Shown piece by piece: positions 28,021 to 37,114 of a stretch of 64,000 bases of DNA (position 1 is its first letter; each line of letters starts with the position of its first letter). Under the pieces are notes generated by a model. The model searched no databases, was not told the origin of the DNA, and saw only the letters and a list, made by a program, of their open reading frames with translations. A program made the position numbers and the translations under genes. This DNA is from Tenacibaculum sp. 190130A14a. Lineage in GTDB: Bacteria; Bacteroidota; Bacteroidia; Flavobacteriales; Flavobacteriaceae. The stretch spans positions 248,001 through 312,000 of the forward strand of contig NZ_OZ040189.1 in NCBI RefSeq assembly GCF_964048965.1, written 5' to 3'.

Positions 28021-28725
28021 ATGAAAAAACTACTTATACTTTTTATTTCGATACTATCGGTTCAATCGTATGCCCAGGAGCTTACAGGAAAACAGTTATT
28101 AGATAAAGCAATTCAATATCATGATCCAAATGGAAATTGGGAAACATTCAAAGGAACTTTGTTAGTTACCATGGAAACACCTAAAAGCCCGAATAGAGAT
28201 AGTGAAATACAAATAAATCTTCCAGAAGAATATTTTTATGTGAAAGCTTCTAGAGGAGAAAACACTACAGAATATACCATTGATAAAGATGGGTGTAAAA
28301 TAGGTTTTAACGGACAAGAGAATCCATCAGAAGCAATTTTAAAGGAACATAAATTGAGTTGCGATCGTGCTAAACTATACAAGAATTATTATACGTATTT
28401 GTATGGGCTTCCAATGAAGTTAAAAGATCAAGGCACTATTATTCATGATAAAGTAACACGTAAAACTTTTAAAGGAAAAGAGTATTTGGTCTTGAAGGTT
28501 ACTTACGATCAAAAAGTAGGCTCAGATACCTGGTATTTCTATTTCAATCCGGAAACTTATGCTATGGAAGTGTATCAGTTTTTTAAAGAAACACCAACAA
28601 GTGGAGAGTATATTTTATTATCTGATGAGGTGACTATCAATGGGGTAAAAATGCCTAAGAATAGAGCTTGGTACTACAATAAAAATGATGGTTATTTAGG
28701 AACAGATATTTTAAAAAATAAATAA
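28021..28725 (+). CDS. DUF6503 family secreted protein
   Basis: A 234-residue protein with a signal peptide (MKKLLILFISILSVQSYAQ, cleaved before E). The remainder is beta-rich, with GKQLLDKAIQYHDPNGNW and DTWYFYFNPETYAMEVYQFF, which I associate with DUF6503 of Flavobacteriia. The shape recalls outer-membrane lipoprotein-sorting-like folds, but that is inference. The role is unknown. The gene is flanked by a terminator upstream and by a REP-like fragment downstream. Confidence 0.78.
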   Translation: MKKLLILFISILSVQSYAQELTGKQLLDKAIQYHDPNGNWETFKGTLLVTMETPKSPNRDSEIQINLPEEYFYVKASRGENTTEYTIDKDGCKIGFNGQENPSEAILKEHKLSCDRAKLYKNYYTYLYGLPMKLKDQGTIIHDKVTRKTFKGKEYLVLKVTYDQKVGSDTWYFYFNPETYAMEVYQFFKETPTSGEYILLSDEVTINGVKMPKNRAWYYNKNDGYLGTDILKNK

Positions 28726-28730
28726 ATAAT

Positions 28731-28755
28731 ATCGTTGCGAGAAATGGGGCAATCG
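28731..28755 (+). repeat. Decayed REP-like half element
   Basis: ATCGTTGCGAGAAATGGGGC followed by AATCG resembles GTCATTGCGA...GAAGCAATC of the repeat at 24632-24708. Only one arm remains. Confidence 0.4.
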
Positions 28756-28784
28756 TTTATTTTATCCGCAAAGTTTACCGTAAA

Positions 28785-30560
28785 ATGCCAAACACAAAAA
28801 AACTATTTAAAAAATTACTCATTTGGAGATATAAATATATTTCTGAAAGACAGTTTGTATATGTACTGAGTGTTTTAGTTGGTTTTTTAGCGGGTTTAGG
28901 TACGCTGGTACTTAAAAATCTCACCTTCTTTTTTCAAGATATCTTAGAAGGAAGATTTATTAAAGATATCCATTACCTGCTTTATTTTATATTTCCAATA
29001 ATTGGACTTTTTATTGTTTTCTACATAAAAAACCGGTTCATTAAAAAGGAAATTGGGCACGGTATTTCAACTACTTTACATGCTATTTCTAAAAGAAGCG
29101 GAATCATTGAACGTTATAAAATGTATGCTTCTTTATTAACAGCACCTATTACGGTAGGATTTGGAGGGTCAGCAGGATTGCAAGGACCTGCTGTAAGCAC
29201 AGGAGCGGCATTAGGATCAGGGGTAGCACAGTTGTTTCATATGAATACCAAAACACGTATGTTACTTATTGGATGTGCTACTGCCGGAGCGATGTCATCG
29301 ATGTTTAAAGCACCAGTTGCTGCCATTATTTTTGCGGTAGAGATTTTTAGTTTAGACTTGGCCTTTGCTTCACTAGTTCCATTGTTATTGGCATCGGTTT
29401 CTGCAGTGATTACTTCGTATTTTTTCTTAGGGAAAGATGTGTTACTTGGATTTCAATTACAAGATGAATTTCAAATAAACGATTTATTGTTTTACGTGCT
29501 GTTAGGAATAGGAACAGGAATAGCTTCGGTGTATTTTTCTAAAATCTATTTTGCAATTACCAATTTTTTCAAAAGAATCAAGAAGCCTAAACATCGCCTA
29601 ATTTTTGGAGGTATTATCATTGGTTTGCTACTGTTTTTAATTCCGCCATTATATGGAGAAGGATACCATTTAATTAATAGTTTATTAGAAGGAAATGCCG
29701 TAGAAGCTTTAAAAGATATTCCGTACAGTTTAAACTTCGAGAATACATGGACGGTTATTATTTTTCTATTGATAATTACCTTGTTTAAAGCTATAGCAAT
29801 GACTACTACATTTGCTGCAGGTGGAGTGGGAGGTATTTTCATTCCAACTTTGGTAATGGGAAGCGCTTTAGGAAATGTATTTGCCAAAGTGATTAATCAG
29901 TTTGGAGGAAATGTTTCCGAAAGTAATTTTACGCTTATTGGAATGACAGGGTTAATGGCAGGAGTGCTTCATGCTCCTTTAACTGCCATTTTCTTAATTG
30001 CGGAAATTACTGGAGGGTATGAATTGTTTGTTCCTTTAATGTTGGTAGCAGCTATTTCATATGCATTGACAAAGTATTTTGTGTCGAACTCTATTTACAC
30101 TATTGAACTGGCAAAAAGAGGGGAGTTGATTACACATGATAAGGACAAAAATGTGCTGATGATGATGAAAATAGATAAGTTAATTGAAAAGAACTTTGTA
30201 GCTATTCATCCAGACATGACCTTAGGTGAAATGTTAAAAGAAGGAGTGGCAAAGTCATCAAGAAATCTATTTCCTGTGCTAGATGATAAACAACGCTTTA
30301 TAGGAGTTGTTTTGTTAGATGATATACGTCCGTTATTATTTGAGCAGGAGATGTATGATAAGTTAACAATAGAGGTGTTAATGAAGAGTGCTCCTGCGGT
30401 TATTTTTCATAATGATACTACAGAACAAGTAATGCAAAAATTTAAAGAAAGCGGTGCCTGGAACCTTCCTGTGGTAAAGGACAATAAGTACTTAGGATTT
30501 ATATCAAAATCTAAATTGTTATCGGTGTATCGAAAAAAACTTATTGAGGTTACTGTTTAG
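28785..30560 (+). CDS. ClC-type chloride channel/transporter with CBS domains
   Basis: A 591-residue ClC protein: about ten membrane helices (25-430) and two C-terminal CBS domains (about 460-590). The selectivity region reads GGSAGLQGPAVSTG. The gating glutamate of the ClC family (E148 of E. coli ClcA, in GREGP) is Q133 here, and the internal proton glutamate (E203) is I187, in FAVEIF. The tyrosine region SIYTIEL is kept. Loss of both glutamates fits a passive anion channel better than a proton-coupled exchanger. The 3' end overlaps the convergent GDPD gene by 11 bases. Confidence 0.92.
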   Translation: MPNTKKLFKKLLIWRYKYISERQFVYVLSVLVGFLAGLGTLVLKNLTFFFQDILEGRFIKDIHYLLYFIFPIIGLFIVFYIKNRFIKKEIGHGISTTLHAISKRSGIIERYKMYASLLTAPITVGFGGSAGLQGPAVSTGAALGSGVAQLFHMNTKTRMLLIGCATAGAMSSMFKAPVAAIIFAVEIFSLDLAFASLVPLLLASVSAVITSYFFLGKDVLLGFQLQDEFQINDLLFYVLLGIGTGIASVYFSKIYFAITNFFKRIKKPKHRLIFGGIIIGLLLFLIPPLYGEGYHLINSLLEGNAVEALKDIPYSLNFENTWTVIIFLLIITLFKAIAMTTTFAAGGVGGIFIPTLVMGSALGNVFAKVINQFGGNVSESNFTLIGMTGLMAGVLHAPLTAIFLIAEITGGYELFVPLMLVAAISYALTKYFVSNSIYTIELAKRGELITHDKDKNVLMMMKIDKLIEKNFVAIHPDMTLGEMLKEGVAKSSRNLFPVLDDKQRFIGVVLLDDIRPLLFEQEMYDKLTIEVLMKSAPAVIFHNDTTEQVMQKFKESGAWNLPVVKDNKYLGFISKSKLLSVYRKKLIEVTV

Positions 30561-31530
30561 AAAGGAACGCAACCATCTTGTCTGGAAAATCTGTAAATCC
30601 ACCATCTACATTGGCGTCAATCAATAAAGTATGCATCATTTCATCAAAAGAAGAAAACTCGTCCAATTGATCAGCTCTAAAAGTGTACGGGTGTACTTTT
30701 AAACCATATTTATGTGATCGTTCGACTAAATTCGTAAAGGTAAATTTTCCATCTACTTTTTTCGATAAAAGTTGTTTGTACCAAGGCCCAATACCATCTG
30801 CATAAGTTGCAAAATGTGCTAATTGTTTGGTCTCTTCTTCAAATTCGATCAATTGAACTAAAAACAAATCTGAGTTTAATTCTTTTCTAACACGTTCGAG
30901 TTCTTTGGCGTCAAAACATTGAAAAATACACTTGTCGGATTTGGTGTTGTATCCGTATTCACTAAGAATGTCCAAAGTAATTTTGGCAATGTCTTTTCCG
31001 TTGTTATGATGAAACTCTGGATTTTTAATTTCAGGATAAATCCCAATATTCTTACCAGTACTATAGTTTAATCCTTGAATCAGTTCTATTTCTTGTTGTA
31101 AAGAATGCAGTTTGAAGTTTCCTTTTCCTTTTGGAAAACGATTTGAGTAAAACTGTTTTCCTGTTTTAGGATTAAATCGTTCTGTAACTTGTAATTGTTG
31201 TAATTCATCGAAAGTAAAGTCAATTACATAATAACGATTGTCAGCTCTTTTTCTGTCAGGAAAAACTTCGTAAGCATTGGTAACATCATCTAAATAAATA
31301 TCATGAATCACTACTGGGACATCGTCTTTACTTAGTACCAAATCTTGTTCTATATAATCTGGATTCATTGCATGGGCCATAGCTTTGGCTTCCATAGTGT
31401 GCTCAGGTAAATATCCAGAAGCTCCTCGATGTGCAACTACAATTTTGTTTCCCATAATTTTTGATGATGATTTAGAGGTGTTACAATTGTATAAAATACA
31501 TAAAACAAATATGAAAATTAGTTTTTTCAT
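30550..31530 (-). CDS. glpQ: Glycerophosphodiester phosphodiesterase lipoprotein
   Basis: A 326-residue lipoprotein (Cys16 after CILYN) with a GDPD TIM-barrel. The catalytic and metal motif VVAHRGASGYLPEHTMEA is at the N-terminus, followed by IEQDLVLSKDDVPVVIHD, with the expected His and Glu/Asp residues. It hydrolyses glycerophosphodiesters to glycerol-3-phosphate and an alcohol in the envelope. Similarity is to the periplasmic GlpQ type. It lies downstream of the glutaminase gene on the same strand, 31 bases away. Confidence 0.9.
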   Translation of the reverse strand: MKKLIFIFVLCILYNCNTSKSSSKIMGNKIVVAHRGASGYLPEHTMEAKAMAHAMNPDYIEQDLVLSKDDVPVVIHDIYLDDVTNAYEVFPDRKRADNRYYVIDFTFDELQQLQVTERFNPKTGKQFYSNRFPKGKGNFKLHSLQQEIELIQGLNYSTGKNIGIYPEIKNPEFHHNNGKDIAKITLDILSEYGYNTKSDKCIFQCFDAKELERVRKELNSDLFLVQLIEFEEETKQLAHFATYADGIGPWYKQLLSKKVDGKFTFTNLVERSHKYGLKVHPYTFRADQLDEFSSFDEMMHTLLIDANVDGGFTDFPDKMVAFLSKQ

Positions 31531-31561
31531 GAATGATAAATTTTAAGTATTGTGTTAATAT

Positions 31562-32488
31562 TTAAAAGATAGATAATTCTGTTACTGTAGTGAAGCTTTC
31601 TAAAAACTTCATCCCTCTATAAGAGTTGCCTTTTTCATTTAGTTTCGGGCTCCAAACAGTAATACAATATCTGCCTGGGTGAACCGCTACAATTCCTCCT
31701 CCAACACCACTTTTTCCAGGGAGTCCAACCCTAAAAGAAAACTCTCCAGATTCGTCATAGAAACCACAGGTTTGCATAATGGCATTTATTCTTTTCGTTT
31801 TACTTATACTAAGTACATTTTCTCCTTTGATATTAAAGTTGGTATTTGCCAAAAACATAAAAGTTTTTGAGAGTTCTTGACATGTCATTTCTATAGAGCA
31901 CATATTAAAATAGAAATCCAAAACTTGTTCTGGATGATTGGTTATGTTTCCAAAAGACTTAATATAGTTACATAATGCTTTATTTCTATAACCAACAGAA
32001 GCCTCTGATTTTGCTACTGTCTCTGAAAATTGAATTTGATCACAATTGCTAATTTCTCTTACATATGTTAAAAAATCCTCTTTAGGGTTTTTAAGCTCAC
32101 TTACAAGAATATCACAAATAACGATTGCACCAGCATTGATAAACGGGTTTCTAGGGATACCGTGGTCTGATTCTAATTGAACTAAAGAATTAAAAGAGGT
32201 TCCAGAAGGTTCTACACCAACACGATCCCATATACGATCCCCTAGTATTTTATAAGCCAAACTCAATGATAAAACCTTTGATATACTCTGAATAGAGAAC
32301 TTTTTTTGCCAGTCTCCAATTCCATGTTCTTCATGTTCAGTAGAAAGAAAACATGCACCAAAATTATCTGCACTAACTTTTGCTAGCTCTGGAATATACG
32401 TAGCAACAGTACCATTGTTTTCTTCTGAAACAACGGTTTGATAAATATCTTTTAAAACAGCTTTATAGTTAATTGTTTTAAGTTCCAT
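31562..32488 (-). CDS. glsA: Glutaminase
   Basis: A 308-residue serine-dependent glutaminase, the normal length for the family. Motifs include the active-site SxxK in SIQSISKV, NPFINAGAI, and GLPGKSGVGGGIVAV near the C-terminus. It converts glutamine to glutamate and ammonia. The frame can be read back to 32587, but those extra residues start within the purF terminator. ATG 32488 (MELKTINYKAVLKD) is the right start. Confidence 0.93.
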   Translation of the reverse strand: MELKTINYKAVLKDIYQTVVSEENNGTVATYIPELAKVSADNFGACFLSTEHEEHGIGDWQKKFSIQSISKVLSLSLAYKILGDRIWDRVGVEPSGTSFNSLVQLESDHGIPRNPFINAGAIVICDILVSELKNPKEDFLTYVREISNCDQIQFSETVAKSEASVGYRNKALCNYIKSFGNITNHPEQVLDFYFNMCSIEMTCQELSKTFMFLANTNFNIKGENVLSISKTKRINAIMQTCGFYDESGEFSFRVGLPGKSGVGGGIVAVHPGRYCITVWSPKLNEKGNSYRGMKFLESFTTVTELSIF

Positions 32489-32575
32489 GTTTTTATTTAA
32501 TTCAAAAAAATCTAGAACTAAAATAAAGGAATTTATCGAACAGTAAATGTTCTCTTTTCTGATTTTTAGAAATAA

Positions 32576-32603
32576 AAAAGACCCCATGAATATGAGGTCT
32601 TTT
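32576..32603 (-). terminator. Terminator of purF
   Basis: Arms AAAAGACC / GGTCTTTT plus inner CAT/ATG with one mismatch, 25 bases past the purF stop on the minus strand. Confidence 0.8.
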
Positions 32604-32627
32604 ATGTAGTCTAATATGTTTATGATT

Positions 32628-34526
32628 TTAATAAGCTCGTTTGTCGTTTCCTTCGTAATAATTTATAAAGGCATTGTTTACTACTCTATGACCTCCATCG
32701 GTAGGATAGTTACCTGTAAAATACCAATCTCCTAAATTATCCGGACAAGCTTTGTGGAGTCCACTTACCGGTTGGAAAATTACTTCAACATCTGCTTTAA
32801 TTTCAGAGGTCTTCAACATTTCAGCAACCTTCATAGAAACTTGCTCATCGGTAAAAGGAGCATAGATCTCTTTTACATAATTTACAATGTCCTTGTCTTG
32901 ATTTGCTTGTTGTTGTTTACATTTATTGTAAACGTCTTCTATTACTTGTTCTTGCCCTGTTTCTTTTAATAATTCAACTGCTGCTTTAAAGGCAATAAAA
33001 TCACCAATTTTAGCCATATCAATTCCGTAACAATCTGGGTAACGAATTTGAGGAGCAGATGATACTACCACTATTTTCTTCGGATTTAAACGGTCTAAGA
33101 TTTTAATAATACTCTTTTTAAGAGTTGTACCGCGTACAATACTATCGTCTATAATAACTAAGTTATCGGTAGGTTTTACCACTCCGTAAGTAACGTCATA
33201 TACGTGCGCTACTAAGTCATCTCTACTACTATCATCCGTAATAAAAGTACGAAGTTTAGCATCTTTAATAGCTATTTTTTCAAAACGAGGACGTTGTGAT
33301 AGTATTTCAGTAACGCGCTCTTTTGAAAGCTTTCCTTCACCAGCTATAATAGCATCTGTTTTTTGTTTGTTTAATACATCTTCTGCAGCTTCAATCATTC
33401 CAAAGAATGAAGTTTCTGCTGTATTTGGTATGTATGAGAATACGCTGTTCTCTAAGTCGTGATCTATAGATTTTAAAACTTCAGGAAAAACATATTTACC
33501 TAAGTTTTTACGCTCTTCATAAATAGAAGCATCACTACCTCTTGAGAAATAAATACGCTCGAAAGAACAAGCTTTTTTCTCTCTAGGAGTTAATACTTCT
33601 TTCATAGAAACGTTTCCGTTTTTCTTTATGATAAGTGCATTTCCACGTTCAATTTCCTTAATTTCTTCAATAGGAACATTAAAAGTAGTTTGAATAACTG
33701 GTCTTTCAGAAGCAACTACTACTACTTCATCATCTTTATAATAAAATGCGGGTCTAATTGCTGATGGGTCTCTTAATACAAATGCATCACCGTGTCCAAT
33801 TAATCCGGCCATAGCATAACCACCATCCCAATTTCTAGAAGAACGTTTTAAAATACGTTGTATATCCAGGTGCTCTTCAATAAAGGGAGAGGCATCTTTT
33901 TTGTTTAAACCTTCAGCTTTTGCTTTTAAATACAAATCGGAAACTTCATCTTCTAAAAAGTGTCCAATTTTTTCCATTACCGTAACAGTGTCAGTAGCTT
34001 CTTTAGGGTGTTGACCTAATTCGATAAGCTCTTCCATTAACTCTCCAGAATTGGTCATGTTAAAATTACCAGCCACGATTAAACTTTGATGTCTCCAGTT
34101 ACTTTGACGTAAGAACGGATGTACATTTTCGATGCTGTTTCCTCCAAAAGTACCATAACGAACATGCCCTAAGAATAGATTTCCTAAATATGGAATGTTC
34201 TCTTCTTGCCATTTTACATCATCAAGTTTATCTTGGTTTTTCTGAAAAACTCCGTTAACACGCTCGTTAATTTGTCCGAAGATATCTTGGATAGGACGTG
34301 TTTTGTTAGAACGAATTCTACTAATGTATCTCGTTCCAGGCTCTACATTAAATTTAATACTTGCTAAACCTGCACCATCTTGTCCGCGATTGTGCTGTTT
34401 TTCCATCAACAAGTACATTTTGTTTACACCATAAAATGCAGTTCCATATTTCTCTTTATAGTATTCCAATGGTTTTAACAATCTTACCATTGCAATTCCG
34501 CATTCGTGTTTTATAGCGTCACTCAT
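32628..34526 (-). CDS. purF: Amidophosphoribosyltransferase
   Basis: A 632-residue PurF, the first enzyme of de novo purine synthesis (PRPP plus glutamine to phosphoribosylamine). The class II glutaminase domain has its nucleophile at C9 after a short propeptide MSDAIKHE. The PRTase domain holds LVIIDDSIVRGTTLKKS, the PRPP motif. It is well over 100 residues longer than E. coli or Bacillus PurF because of internal additions such as the region around 190-225, a size I associate with Flavobacteriia. A cysteine near the end (HKACPDN) is retained where some family members have Fe-S ligands, but not a full set. Confidence 0.92.
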   Translation of the reverse strand: MSDAIKHECGIAMVRLLKPLEYYKEKYGTAFYGVNKMYLLMEKQHNRGQDGAGLASIKFNVEPGTRYISRIRSNKTRPIQDIFGQINERVNGVFQKNQDKLDDVKWQEENIPYLGNLFLGHVRYGTFGGNSIENVHPFLRQSNWRHQSLIVAGNFNMTNSGELMEELIELGQHPKEATDTVTVMEKIGHFLEDEVSDLYLKAKAEGLNKKDASPFIEEHLDIQRILKRSSRNWDGGYAMAGLIGHGDAFVLRDPSAIRPAFYYKDDEVVVVASERPVIQTTFNVPIEEIKEIERGNALIIKKNGNVSMKEVLTPREKKACSFERIYFSRGSDASIYEERKNLGKYVFPEVLKSIDHDLENSVFSYIPNTAETSFFGMIEAAEDVLNKQKTDAIIAGEGKLSKERVTEILSQRPRFEKIAIKDAKLRTFITDDSSRDDLVAHVYDVTYGVVKPTDNLVIIDDSIVRGTTLKKSIIKILDRLNPKKIVVVSSAPQIRYPDCYGIDMAKIGDFIAFKAAVELLKETGQEQVIEDVYNKCKQQQANQDKDIVNYVKEIYAPFTDEQVSMKVAEMLKTSEIKADVEVIFQPVSGLHKACPDNLGDWYFTGNYPTDGGHRVVNNAFINYYEGNDKRAY

Positions 34527-34574
34527 TTAATTTTTAGTTATTTAGTTGTGTTGTAGGTGTGTTGTTGTATAAAA

Positions 34575-34600
34575 AAATCCGCACCAAAAAGCGCGGATTT
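34575..34600 (-). terminator. Terminator of the PfkB kinase gene
   Basis: Eight-base arms AAATCCGC / GCGGATTT with a ten-base loop and an A run on the plus strand (T run on the minus strand), five bases past the stop. Confidence 0.8.
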
Positions 34601-34604
34601 ATAA

Positions 34605-35531
34605 TTATGATAATTCGATATCAAATTGTGTTAATTCTTTAAATGCTTGCAAGCGAGTTTGAACTTCTTCGCTAGTTAGCTCTTCCATGCGCAGTGTTCC
34701 AAATTTTTCAACACAGAACGATGCTAAGTTGGAACCGTAGATAATTGCGTTTTTCATGTTTTCAAAAGAAATATCTTCAGTCTTAGCTAAATATCCACAG
34801 AAACCTCCAGCGAAAGTATCTCCTGCTCCTGTTGGGTCAAAGACCTCTGCTAATGGTAATGCTGGTGCAAAGAACATTTTTCCTTCATTAAATAATAAAG
34901 CTCCGTGCTCTCCTTTTTTAATTACTACATATTTAGGTCCCATTTCATGAATCTTCTTAGCAGCATTTACTAATGAATATTCTCCACTTAATTGACGAGC
35001 TTCTTCATCATTGATTGTAATTACATCAATACGCTTTAAAACTTCATGTAAATCATTTAAAGCAATATCCATCCAGAAATTCATTGTATCTAAAACAACT
35101 AATTTAGGACGCTCGTTCATTTGATCTAATACAGAAGCTTGCGTTAATGGGTGTAAATTACCTAACATTACAATACCAGCATCTTTAAAATCTTCTGGAA
35201 CTACTGGTTGAAAATGTTCTAAAACATTTAATTCAGTTACTAAAGTATCACGAGAGTTCATGTCATTATGATATTTCCCACTCCAAAAGAACGTTTTTCC
35301 GTCTTTTACGATTTCAATACCATCAGTGTTGATTCCTTTAGAATTCATCATATCTAAATAATCTTGAGGGAAATCTCCTCCTACTACAGAAACAACTCCA
35401 GTTTTTACTCCAAATTGAGAAGCTGCTAATCCAACGAAAGTTCCCGATCCTCCTAAAATCTTATCCGTTTTACCAAATGGTGTTTCAATTGCATCGAACG
35501 CTACCGTACCTACTGCTAATAATTTACTCAT
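34605..35531 (-). CDS. PfkB family carbohydrate/nucleoside kinase
   Basis: A 308-residue ribokinase-fold kinase. The N-terminal glycine motif GGSGTFVGLAASQFG and the C-terminal signature DPTGAGDTFAGGF, with the catalytic aspartate, are both present. Substrate could be ribose, adenosine or another sugar; the sequence does not say. The gene precedes purF on the same strand but is separated by its own terminator. It is divergent from sufE and has a good promoter reading out of the sufE start region. Confidence 0.88.
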   Translation of the reverse strand: MSKLLAVGTVAFDAIETPFGKTDKILGGSGTFVGLAASQFGVKTGVVSVVGGDFPQDYLDMMNSKGINTDGIEIVKDGKTFFWSGKYHNDMNSRDTLVTELNVLEHFQPVVPEDFKDAGIVMLGNLHPLTQASVLDQMNERPKLVVLDTMNFWMDIALNDLHEVLKRIDVITINDEEARQLSGEYSLVNAAKKIHEMGPKYVVIKKGEHGALLFNEGKMFFAPALPLAEVFDPTGAGDTFAGGFCGYLAKTEDISFENMKNAIIYGSNLASFCVEKFGTLRMEELTSEEVQTRLQAFKELTQFDIELS

Positions 35532-35548
35532 TTCTTAAATTTAATATG

Positions 35549-35556
35549 TAATTTTG
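35549..35556 (+). promoter_or_regulatory. Candidate -7 element for sufE
   Basis: TAATTTTG fits TAnnTTTG, 50 bases before the sufE ATG. No TTG lies at -33. Confidence 0.45.
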
Positions 35557-35587
35557 CACATTCAAATAAAATCTGTCTGTGACAGTG

Positions 35588-35616
35588 CAAAAATAGTTCT
35601 AAAAAATGACTATCAA
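35588..35616 (-). promoter_or_regulatory. Promoter of the PfkB kinase gene
   Basis: On the minus strand, TTG and TATTTTTG are separated by 18 bases, matching the flavobacterial consensus. The -33 box lies inside the first codons of sufE, so the two divergent promoters overlap. Confidence 0.6.
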
Positions 35617-36031
35617 AGAAATACAAGAAGAAATTATTGACGAGTTCTCAATGTTTGAGGATTGGATGGAGCGTTATGAATATATTATTGAATTAGGAAA
35701 GTCTTTACCTCTTATTGATGCAGCCTATAAATTAGATGAAAATTTAATTAAAGGATGTCAGTCAAAAGTATGGTTGCATTCTGATTTAGAGGGAGATATT
35801 TTAAAATTTACTGCAGATAGTGATGCTATTTTAACAAAAGGGATAGTAGCGTTATTATTGCGTGTTTTTTCCGACCAATCACCACAAGCCATACTAGATG
35901 CAGATACGGCTTTTATTGACGAAATCGGATTAAAAGAACACTTAAGTCCAACACGTGCGAATGGATTAGTGTCGATGGTAAAACAAATTAAAATGTATGC
36001 AATCGCGCAACAATCTAAGTTGAGCAATTAA
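35606..36031 (+). CDS. sufE: SufE family Fe-S assembly protein
   Basis: A 141-residue SufE. Its sulfur-accepting cysteine is in LIKGCQSKVWL (about residue 51), and EDWMERYEYIIELGK is the conserved N-terminal helix. SufE takes the persulfide from SufS and passes it to the SufBCD scaffold. It heads a plus-strand group that also contains a DUF59 protein and DUF2480. sufS and sufBCD are not in this window. Confidence 0.93.
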   Translation: MTIKEIQEEIIDEFSMFEDWMERYEYIIELGKSLPLIDAAYKLDENLIKGCQSKVWLHSDLEGDILKFTADSDAILTKGIVALLLRVFSDQSPQAILDADTAFIDEIGLKEHLSPTRANGLVSMVKQIKMYAIAQQSKLSN

Positions 36032-36050
36032 TACAAATGCTATAAAATCT

Positions 36051-36788
36051 ATGAAAAAGAATTATTATTTGCTTATTGCTATGATTATGTTAATAGTTTC
36101 TTGTTCAAGTAACGAAGAACCTATTAAGAAGAACCTAAAATTACCTGTAAAGCTTGAACAAGTAGAACTGGCCGAATCAAATGTGTCTAACTATATATAT
36201 GATGAAGACAATAGATTAGTAAAGATATTAACAGGAAAAGGAGATGTTGTCATAGATGAAGTAGTTTACAGCAGCGGTAATCTAATAAGATTAAATCAAC
36301 CAGGAGGTACTGCTGATGTGTACGAGTATGATGATAGTGTAATAAAAAAGCACACAAGACTGCAGGATAATGTTCCTGTAGAAATAAATGAATATACATA
36401 TAAAGATGGCATCGTGATTACGGAAAAAGTAACATTTAAGTTTAGGATTCCTGAAATTATCACTGTTTATAATTATGACTATAGCCTTGGTTCTAATATT
36501 GTAAAAAAGGTAAACGCTATAGATTCAAAGGATTTTGAAGTAATTGTATACGATGGGAAAAAATTTCCATTTTCTGGAGCAGACTATTTAAAAAGAGTTT
36601 TTCCTTTTACATCATATGGTAATGTTATAGAACAAAAGTCATATACTAACAATGTTTTGAGTTCTACAACAACAAACACGATTACTTATGATAATGATGA
36701 TTTTCCAGTTAAAATAGTTGTTAAAGCTGTTAACGGTAGTGGAGATTATATTTGGGGAGAAACTAGAAATTATACATACAATCAATAA
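36051..36788 (+). CDS. Hypothetical lipoprotein with YD-like repeats
   Basis: A 245-residue lipoprotein (lipobox LIVSC, Cys18). The body contains repeated beta-strand units of the kind NxxxKYxYDExNRLVKI, such as NYIYDEDNRLVKIL and YEYDDSVIKKH, resembling short YD repeats. I recognise no precise family. It lies between sufE and the DUF59 gene, where I would expect no lipoprotein, so it may have been inserted into a Fe-S gene group. Codon use is similar to its neighbours. Confidence 0.75.
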   Translation: MKKNYYLLIAMIMLIVSCSSNEEPIKKNLKLPVKLEQVELAESNVSNYIYDEDNRLVKILTGKGDVVIDEVVYSSGNLIRLNQPGGTADVYEYDDSVIKKHTRLQDNVPVEINEYTYKDGIVITEKVTFKFRIPEIITVYNYDYSLGSNIVKKVNAIDSKDFEVIVYDGKKFPFSGADYLKRVFPFTSYGNVIEQKSYTNNVLSSTTTNTITYDNDDFPVKIVVKAVNGSGDYIWGETRNYTYNQ

Positions 36789-36792
36789 AAAA

Positions 36793-37113
36793 ATGACTGA
36801 AGATAAATTAGAAGAATTAGGAGACAAGATAGTAAGGGTGTTGAAAACGATTTTCGATCCAGAAATCCCGGTAGATATTTATGAGTTAGGATTGATATAT
36901 GATGTTTTTGTATCAGAAGAAAATGATGCAAAAATATTAATGACCCTAACATCACCAAATTGTCCAGTAGCTGAAACTTTACCTGTTGAGGTAGAAGATA
37001 AAGTGAAGTCTTTAGATGAGATAAATAATTGTGAGGTTGAAATTACATTTGATCCTACCTGGACGCAAGACATGATGAGTGAAGAAGCTAAATTAGAATT
37101 AGGACTTTTGTAA
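36793..37113 (+). CDS. DUF59 family Fe-S assembly protein (SUF-associated)
   Basis: A 106-residue DUF59/MIP18-type protein. The conserved cysteine is in LTSPNCPVAE (about residue 60), with IFDPEIPVDIYELGLIYD and a C-terminal FDPTWTQDMMSEEAK typical of the family. It takes part in Fe-S cluster maturation and is often called SufT or PaaD-like. The frame extends back to 36718, but that part overlaps the lipoprotein gene; ATG 36793 is preferred. Confidence 0.9.
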   Translation: MTEDKLEELGDKIVRVLKTIFDPEIPVDIYELGLIYDVFVSEENDAKILMTLTSPNCPVAETLPVEVEDKVKSLDEINNCEVEITFDPTWTQDMMSEEAKLELGLL

Positions 37114-37114
37114 A

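Noticed and set aside
30550..30560. Possible readthrough fusion where ClC and GDPD genes overlap
   Set aside because: The genes are convergent with an 11-base overlap, and both end with normal family C-termini.
32489..32587. Upstream extension of the glutaminase gene
   Set aside because: It begins within the purF terminator and adds residues that glutaminases lack.
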